Shown: piece after piece, positions 56,910-64,000 of the stretch
Position numbering within the stretch: position 1 is the stretch's first letter
Layout of the letters: each line of letters starts with the position of its first letter
Assembly: GCF_036588685.1 (NCBI RefSeq)
Contig: NC_086382.1
Span: forward strand, 68,184,929 to 68,248,928
DNA: 64,000 nt
From: Mytilus trossulus
Lineage: Eukaryota > Mollusca > Bivalvia > Mytilida > Mytilidae
Direction: 5' to 3'
Position numbers and translations under genes: made by a program
Notes under the pieces: generated by a model
The model's database searches: none
Told to the model about the DNA's origin: nothing
The model's input: the letters and a program-made list of their open reading frames with translations, nothing else

Positions 56910-57377
56910 TCAGTAATAAACTTTCATCTTTGCAACCAAGAAACACATTCTCTTTGTAAAAAAAGAACAAAGTTTAAAGGTGAAAATGATAGGAATTTTA
57001 CATCTTTTAGAAATCTCAATTAGCTTTTCGTTCTGTAGATGTAAAACCCTTTCATCCCCATACTTTGTGAGGTCTGCCAGTAACAACTGCTGCCAGCCAC
57101 CAAGTGGATTTGACATCAGTCTTTTTTTCCAACTAATTTTTAAATAGATATTAAAGGAATGAAGATGTACCAAATTAAGCCCACTTTGTCAAATATCACC
57201 AATAAGTGTGTTACGCTTCATTCTGTCTGGTTTTCCATTCCAAATAAAATTATAAAATAGGGAAGTGAGCTCTGTTAACCTGGATTGTGATAGGTTTGGC
57301 AATGCAGTCATTAGGTGGACCAATTTTGAAAGAGCAAGAGATTTACTTAAACTTGGCTCATCAACTTTCTTAGACAT
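56910..57377 (-). pseudogene. LINE reverse-transcriptase remnant
   Basis: Two minus-strand frames in order, 57377-57189 then 57173-56910: SLALSKLVHLMTALPNLS, SLFYNFIWNGKPDRMKRNTL, IGDI, then VHLHSFNIYLKISWKKRL and GGWQQLL. This is the typical region C-terminal to the RT catalytic core of non-LTR elements (LPN...FIWNGKPxRxK...LKxSWxKR). A frameshift separates the two frames and the catalytic domain is missing. Confidence 0.72.
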
Positions 57378-58129
57378 TAATGACGTTTATATAGTCTGAG
57401 TAGCAATGTCTAGGACGAACAAATTTATGAGGTGTTATTTTCATTAGCTAACGCTTGTCTAAACCAATTTTTGTGGCTAATTGTCCCTGAAATATAGGCT
57501 CAAATGCAGTGTTTATGAACTAACAAGATTTGTATTATGCTATTTTGACAAAACTGCATTTTAGGTTAAAATGTATCAACAGGTTTCTTACGTCATAAGT
57601 AATATCACAAATTGATTCCATATACTAAATGTTCATACTGTTTATATACTTCACATTTTATCAATCATTAATAAATGCCTTCGACTTCATAAAGTATGAT
57701 TGTTTTTCCCCAATGCACTGAGACTGATTAAATGATATTCTTTCATAAAAGTAACATAGTTTTGTAACACACATTATGCTCATCGCACAGTGCATTTTGT
57801 AAATAAAGATCTGTCAACCAAATTTTTAAATCCGGGTTTGTGGTTTTGGTTTTGACTCCTGTGTTAGAGGACATAAATTTTAATTCAGTTAATTAATTTA
57901 GTCTTTGATCTCTTGTTTTATAGAAATCAGTCACACGATTAATCACATCGAGTTGTGAGTCTCGTAACGGAGAGCATGCAGACATCATTTGTACAACCTA
58001 GGTGTCAGACCTACATCAAAAGACACGTTAAACCATGATACTGTTATAGTGACTCTTTGTACTATTAAAACTATAATAATTAAAGCGTGTGAAAAATACT
58101 ATTGTTGCAAAAAAAAGGGAAAAGGTTTG

Positions 58130-58440
58130 GTACCATTAAAACGTTTGATCCCTCTTCAAATGTTTGTACCTGTCCTAAGTAAGCGATCGGATGTACAGTA
58201 GTTGTCGTTTGTTTATGTAATTTATACGTGTTTCTCGTTTCTCGTTTTTTATATAGATAAGACCGTTGGTTTACCCGTTGAATGGTTTTACACTAGTAGT
58301 TTTGGAGCCCTTTATAGCTTGTTGTTCTGTGTGAGCCAAGGCTCCGTGTTGATGGTCATCTATAGACCTATAATGGTCTACTTTTAAAAATTGTTATTTG
58401 AATGGAGAGTTGTCTCATTGGCACTCTCACCACATCTTCC
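58130..58440 (+). repeat. Dispersed repeat family R-A, copy
   Basis: CGTTTGTTTATGTAATTT, GACCGTTGGTTTACCCG, GAGCCCTTTATAGCTTG, GAGAGTTGTCTCATTGGCAC and TCACCACATCTTCC. Confidence 0.65.
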
Positions 58441-59499
58441 TTTATCTATTATAAACAGAAAAAAAACAAGCCAATGATTTTCAACAGAATCTATTATGAT
58501 ATAGTATATGAGCGTGTTGTTACAACAACGTGAAAGACATTTGTCGCTAAAGATGTATTGTACATGGTTCTTTAAAAATAAATAATTGTATACTTACAAT
58601 GCATGTAATTTCATACTTCACTTACAGCAACTGCATAACATACCACGATAAACGAAAAATGTAATCTACTTACGTTATTATACAACTTTGAAAATTTGAA
58701 TGTTATTTGAGCTTGTTGGATAATTATCTGTAACATCTATTAATGGATAAAACTGCACAACATAGACTTACCATACACACCTACGTATACAATACCATTC
58801 ATAAATAAAAATATTTCCGGTTTCGGTTAGGAGAACGCTATGATTTAAAATCCACAATTTACAAATTTACCTTTGTATTGTATCTTCTCCATGCTATCAT
58901 CATAGTAAAATAAAAGTTATTTTGTTTTGCCACTAAAGTGTTCTGGTATATACATTGAAAATACTATATTCTAAGCACATCCTTAACGAATATTACTGTT
59001 GGTACTTTCAACCTATGCACTCTAATAATAACGAATCAATTTCAACATGTTTCAAACCAACCAAAATGCAACTGTTGTATACATGTTGGAAGGATAGATA
59101 GCTGTATAACTGGGTTCAATTCAACTTTTGTCTTACATAAGAAAATGCCTGCACCAAATCAGGACAGTTGTTACTCGTTTGATGAGTTTACGCTTTGACT
59201 TTCTGTTTTGAATTTTCCTCGTAGTTTTACTTTTTTATGTGTCTGCCAGTAGTTCAGTTGTTGCCGTTTGTTTATGTTTGTGATGTTTATTTTTCATAAA
59301 TTATTTAATATGAATTCGGTAGTAAATTTGCTGATATGGTTGTTTTATGTGGGGTCCTGTTATAGCTGGTAATACGATACGTCTTTTTTCCTAATTGTTG
59401 AGGACCGTACAGATGCCGTTAATGACTTAAATCGCGTCATTTGAACTTTGGTAGATATTTATCCCATTTACAATCATACATCATATCCTTATTGGGGTA

Positions 59500-61410
59500 A
59501 ATAGTCCGGTAAATATATCGATAAGCCACGGGAAAAACAAATTGTTTTAAAATCTGTACGGGTCCACAGTACGTTCACCGAAAATAGTACAGTGCATTGG
59601 TGTGTTTCGTCAACAAATATAGCGGGCAATTGATACATTTATGACGAAAGTATTGAACACGGTCTATTCAATAATCAAAAAAATATATCGGAACCAAATG
59701 TTTCCAGTCATACTTTAGAATAACCAATTATAGACACTATGTTATAATTTATGTGTTGCAGGACATATAAATCTTGGTAACTTTGATAACTTTTTAAAGA
59801 GTGGAGGTGGTAGTATATGTCCTATATTGATTTCGTCTGAAGTGTTTTAATTGAACTTCTTTCCAAACAATTATCCGACTTTTGTACTTTACGCATTTTG
59901 TTTTACTCAATTTTATTATAAGCGAATTATTTGTTAGACGTCAGCATGATATTACAAAAACGTATAATGATTACATTATAAAACACTTCAATAGTATTAT
60001 CAGTTATAGTGTGTGATAACATTGTGTGAGGGAACTCGACGTTTGCTGTACCACTGTTCACTCCAGAGCATATATGACAATACCCCTGCATCAATCAGAA
60101 TGATTTTTTGCAGTGTTTCAAGAAATGATTTTACTTTGTTTGTCGCTTATAATTTATGAAACATTCAATGTTTTAAAAAGCGAATTTTCTGTATAAAGTC
60201 AATGATTATGTTGACTTTCGAATGCCAAACTTTCTACAGCCTTAAATACGCAAATGAAAGACCCCAAAACTTTACCAATACAGAACGAAATGTTTATGAA
60301 ATTATAGCAAATCTATTGGTTAACAAATTTTTATTCTTTTTTGCAAAATAATGAACTTAAATATCTGACATTTTCTCCCTACCCAGTTTACCCCTATACA
60401 TTTTTATGATGTGGACTGGTCATTATTATTGAATCGTAGGCAATTTGATTGGAGTAACTAAAATTACCTTTAAACTGGACACTGGACGAGTCAATGTTAT
60501 GTTTTATCAATGAAAGTTAAGGTATGAAAGGTAAGAATTGCCACTTCTTCTATTTTCACAAAATTTTCCGAATACACAGTTGACAGATCATTTTTTAAAA
60601 GCCTATTGTGGAGATAAAAGAGAAAGTTTACAAATAAGACGTTTTGTTCCATTAAACAAGTCATTTTTTTAAAGAGAAATGCCGAATAGATTTTACGCAC
60701 GACTACGGCAGGTAAATTATTATTTATCATAACAATAGCAATTTTTCAGTCTCATTAGAATATGTTAATTACAATAAATCCCAAACTTAAGAAGTAAGTA
60801 AATAAAGTCAAAATATGTCCGATCTGTCTATTTCTGTACATCAAAAGTCACTTTTCGGATATTGATTCATACAAAAAGTGGTAAACAATGAAGTTTTCCA
60901 TTAAGTCATTGTCTTTGAAATAGTGATACTCTCTTTGGTTTAATTGTTTTATTTGAAAGTTCTACTCATTTCATTGTTATCTCTCTTTCTTTTAAACATA
61001 TTGACACGCCTGCAGAAAAATACTTATTCAAAACTATGACTGAATTTTTGCCAACAACGCACTAATACAATTGCAAACATATTTGCAATATCATTTCTGG
61101 TAGCATCACTTTTAGTAAGAATGTTTAAATAAGAAGTACTGATTGAATTACTTTCTAGATTCTTGTTTGATTTAATTAACATACACTCAATGTTAACTCC
61201 TTTAATTCAAAACGTGGATAACGTGTTCAGTGATTAATGCAACTTACAAATAATTTACTGTGAAAATTCACCACATTCTTAGCATAAAATGTATACGCAC
61301 GTGTCTTATCCTTGAGCATGTTGAGAGATCAATACATACAGATAAATTATTATAAAATTATAAAAAGTCTTATTGAATAATTTTAATGTAAAACAACAAA
61401 AATATCAAAC
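59500..61410. other. Non-coding stretch, nothing recognised
   Basis: AT-rich sequence without supported exons. A minus-strand ORF of 77 codons at 60497-60730 has no family features and no matching splice frame. Confidence 0.4.
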
Positions 61411-61886
61411 TCCGTAGACAATTCGAAACAGAAAGTTCATAATCATATGAAACAAATTCAAATTTCAAACACATTAAATAAATAGATAACAACTGTCATA
61501 TTGGTACAGGTATTTTGTGATGTAGACAACGGTGGATTAAATGATTTTCTGTTACTTTTGCAATAGTGATTTAGAAATATGCAACTCTTATTAAAGTATA
61601 ACTAAGTTATGTTGCACACGATTTAAATTCAGAAAAAGCGCATCGGACGCATGGTCAATTCGTATTTAATTACATAATATAACTATGATCTTATTGGACT
61701 TAAATCAAGGCGTCTTATCAAATTATGCTGCTGCATATCTAACATAAGCGACATCTACGCGATAGTATTAATGTGTATGTGAAATATAGGGTAAAGAACA
61801 TATGCATGTACAAACAGATTGAACAATGCTTCTTTTGTTATGGTCCGGAATAATACCTGCATGACGAAATTGACAGCTGAAATTGA

Positions 61887-62428
61887 TTAAGGTGGTACCT
61901 AGCACTACAGGGAGATAACTCTGTAAAATCAGCAGAACGTTTTAATGACGTTGTGGTCATAAGGGAATATTAAAAGAGGGACGAAAGATACCAAAGGGAC
62001 AGTCAAACTCATAAATCTAAAACAAACTGACAACGCCATGGCTAAACATGAAAAAGACGAACAGAAAAACAATAGTACACATGACACAACATAGAAAACT
62101 AGAGAATAAACAACACGAACCCCACCAAAAACTAGGGGTGATCTCAGGTGCTCCGGAAGGGTAAGCAGATCCTGCTCCACATGCGGCACCCGTCGTGTTG
62201 CTTATGTGATTACAAATCCGGTAAATTAAGCTTCTCAATGATCAAATTAAAATAAGTGTTTGTCAAACTGTTATATAACCAGTATAATTTTTCTGATTAA
62301 ACGGTTGGTTCAAAAATTTTGAAATGTTTATATTTTTGTCAAAGGGCCGAAGTAAATACTGTGTTAAAATGTTAGGAATATTAAACGAACCAAATTAATT
62401 TTAGTTTAAGTGTTAGGTACCACCTTAA
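61887..62428. mobile_element. TTAA-flanked MITE carrying a nested PLE-associated insertion
   Basis: TTAA plus GGTGGTACCTAGCACTAC at the left and GTGTTAGGTACCACC plus TTAA at the right. It matches the 39993-40265 element in reverse orientation. Bases from about 61970 to 62225 do not belong to it and are a minus-strand PLE-associated 3' sequence. Confidence 0.7.
61970..62225 (-). repeat. PLE-associated 3' sequence inserted in a MITE
   Basis: AGAGGGACGAAAGATACCAA at the left, GTAAGCAGATCCTGCTCCAC and GGCACCCGTCGTGTTGC at the right. It closely resembles 38455-38710. The repeated ORF inside is not a gene. Confidence 0.68.
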
Positions 62429-62936
62429 GTAAACATATTTAAGTTAAATATACGCACAATAAAAAACGTATTTTAAAGAACTAAATTCATATCAAATCAC
62501 ATATAACAAGAAGTAAAGACAATATAACAATAGTATTGTTTCAAAACGATCGTCATCTTTAAATACGAAATGGACAATAACAAGAAGGCTGTAGGCTGTT
62601 CTTTACTTTGATATCCCAATAACAGTGATCACAAATCTAAAATATATGTATAAATAACGATTTGATAAATTACAATTGTTTTTACCAAAACCTTTCTGAT
62701 ATTGATTTAATATTGTAGTGACAATAATAAAACAAAATAAAAATTACAAAACAAATGTCACTGGATTTATAGTCGTTTTGTTTGCTCAACTTTTTATTGT
62801 ATATATCCGAGAATTCAGCATACTAAAAATATACATCTATAGACCTAACACAATCAACAGCACATTAAATAACCCACCATTTACATGTTTAGAAAGGCGG
62901 AATATGTTTCCTTCTTTTACCTCTTGTGAAACAATT

Positions 62937-63095
62937 AGCCTCCTGATTTTGAAAGCAGGCAGCACGGCATTAATCTGACAAGATTTTGCACTAATCCTTT
63001 CAATGAATTTTGTCCGGGGGACTTCAATAACATATACATTGCTGTCTTGTATTTTAACCTTGATGGAAGGATCACGGTTACAAATCATTAATCTT
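62937..63095 (-). CDS. Possible exon, unrecognised
   Basis: Open for about 50 codons: RDPSIKVKIQDSNVYVIEVP, RTKFIERIS, NAVLPAFKIRRLIVSQE, then a CAAGAG|GTAAAAG donor. The amino-acid pattern looks protein-like. The acceptor is weak, the upstream end runs into a hammerhead-element copy, and its phase does not join the exon at 63865. It may be a first exon or coincidence. Confidence 0.25.
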
Positions 63096-63140
63096 CAACT
63101 TCGTACTTTATTTGGCCATTTTAAATTGGTTTGGGATTCG

Positions 63141-63184
63141 AGCGTCACTGACGAGTCTTTTGAAGACGAAACGCGTGATGGCGT
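63141..63184 (+). ncRNA. Decayed hammerhead ribozyme
   Basis: CTGACGA (N7 may vary, so still acceptable), stem II GTC/GAC and GAAA are present, but the palindrome and GTC cleavage site have become ACGCGTGATG. Confidence 0.58.
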
Positions 63185-63224
63185 AAAAACATAGTTTAAT
63201 CCTGGTAATTACGATGAGAATATT

Positions 63225-63442
63225 TTGATTTTTTGAAAAAAACTAAGGCATTTCTACCTCAGGAATAAATTATTTTAGCTGTATTTCGCAAAACTTTTAG
63301 GAGTTTTTGGTCCTCAATGCTTTTAAAATTCGTACTTTATTTGACCTTTTAAACATCTTTGGATTCGAGCGTCACCGATGAGTCTTTTGTAGACGAAACG
63401 CGCGTCTGGCGTAAATATAAAATTTTAATCCTGGTATCTATG
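63225..63442 (+). mobile_element. Hammerhead element, decayed partial monomer
   Basis: AAAACTAAGGCATTTCTACC, GTCCTCAATGCTTTTAAAA and the ribozyme, ending TTAATCCTGGTATCTATGG. It follows a second partial copy at 63090-63210 in the same direction. Confidence 0.62.
63368..63412 (+). ncRNA. Hammerhead ribozyme with one core substitution
   Basis: CCGATGA replaces CTGATGA. All else is kept, including stem II, GAAA and ACGCGCGT. Activity is doubtful because U4 is a core base. Confidence 0.6.
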
Positions 63443-63864
63443 GTGAGTTTATTATTTACATGTACATCTATCATTAAATAAAACTAAACTAAATACTCTG
63501 ATCCATGATTTAAGTTTCTGAAAACAAGATAAGTTTTGTTATAACACTCGCCACTATTTGATTGACATCTTTTATTTACGAAAAGTGCAGGCAAGTTTAA
63601 TCTTTGACAGTGTGACGTCGCGCATTTATGTTTAAAATAATATATACATCTTACTCATTAACATATCTAATCCACTCAAAGCTACGTTTTTCGCGAGGAA
63701 AACAATTTTTCGTCTTTATATGCATATGCGTCAAGATAAAACAATTACTTTTCAGCGTCATAAAAAAATGGAAGTCTTATTTCAATAAATATGTTATATC
63801 TTAGGAAACGTGTGTCGCCTAATGTTACACGTGTATCTTTGTCTTATTTCAAGTGTTAACTTAC

Positions 63865-63939
63865 CATAGCCTTCTTCTTCGTATCTATTCTCATTACGCA
63901 GAAATTCATGCAAATCATCAATCGAAAAGTTGTGTCGTC
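63865..63939 (-). CDS. Small exon, perhaps an upstream exon of gene C
   Basis: 75 nt, phase 1-1, acceptor TATGTATAG, donor ATG|GTAAGT. It encodes RRHNFSIDDLHEFLRNENRY, then EEEGY, an acidic helical segment. Its phase allows a direct join to the exon at 49027 across a 14.8 kb intron, giving EEEGYDNTIEMKK. That join is inference; it could belong to another gene that continues past the right edge. Confidence 0.45.
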
Positions 63940-64000
63940 CTATACATAAAAAGAAATTTATACTTCATGAAAAATTCCAGCAATTGCACACGTTAAGACA

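Noticed and set aside
1..64000. tRNA genes, rRNA, CRISPR, bacterial-type operons
   Set aside because: None seen. The only tRNA-like sequence is the head of the SINE at 30170-30360, which lacks an intact cloverleaf.

Overview
The window reads as a stretch of a bivalve nuclear genome, most likely a mussel close to Mytilus. It is AT-rich, its exons are short with GT-AG introns and mostly phase-1 boundaries, it has no bacterial-style operons, and it carries repeat types I associate with bivalves: hammerhead-ribozyme repeats, Penelope-like elements (PLEs), pearl/Helentron-like elements with internal tandem cores, and many MITEs. The species call is inference.

Three spliced genes can be pieced together, all on the minus strand. 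Gene A (left end to about 19.4 kb) starts with a signal-peptide exon at 19335-19367. After a 10.6 kb intron come nine exons (8761 down to 39) that encode at least six and a half fibronectin type III domains; the gene leaves the window at the left edge. It is a secreted or cell-surface protein, possibly the ectodomain of a receptor tyrosine phosphatase. Gene B (about 39.05 to 29.56 kb) is a secreted C-type lectin: a signal-peptide exon, a Met/Thr/Ala-rich exon, then three exons that make one complete C-type lectin domain, with a TATA box upstream. Gene C (46.1 kb to beyond 49 kb, perhaps to 63.9 kb) ends in a UBA-like domain resembling that of inhibitor-of-apoptosis proteins, then a stop codon and an AATAAA signal, with no RING domain. 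Splice phases agree at every internal junction in all three genes.

The rest is intron and intergenic DNA dense with mobile elements. The most striking is a 355-bp sequence carrying a type I hammerhead ribozyme. It is present as a tandem array with three ribozymes at exact 355-bp spacing (20282-21180) and as seven more scattered copies, of which two keep an intact core (five intact and five decayed ribozymes in total). The layout predicts 355-nt self-cleaved RNAs that could circularise (retrozyme-like). Broken PLE reverse-transcriptase copies lie at 23.4-26.4, 33.7-34.5 and 53.4-54.3 kb. One is split by a LINE with a 9-bp target duplication, and two contain inverted pieces. PLE-associated 3' sequences recur at about 2.1, 28.1, 35.1, 38.5, 54.4 and 62.1 kb.

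Other structured DNA: three elements with internal tandem cores (0.6-1.2, 11.5-12.8, 13.2-14.2 kb), a foldback element with satellite-like arms (18.07-18.82 kb), a TA-flanked inverted-repeat element (22.26-23.12 kb), two TTAA-flanked MITEs (40.0 and 61.9 kb, the second carrying a nested insertion), a tRNA-derived SINE (30.2-30.4 kb), a 38-bp minisatellite split by insertions (35.9-38.2 kb) and a 201-bp tandem duplication (45.57-45.97 kb). No rRNA, CRISPR array or intact autonomous transposon was recognised.
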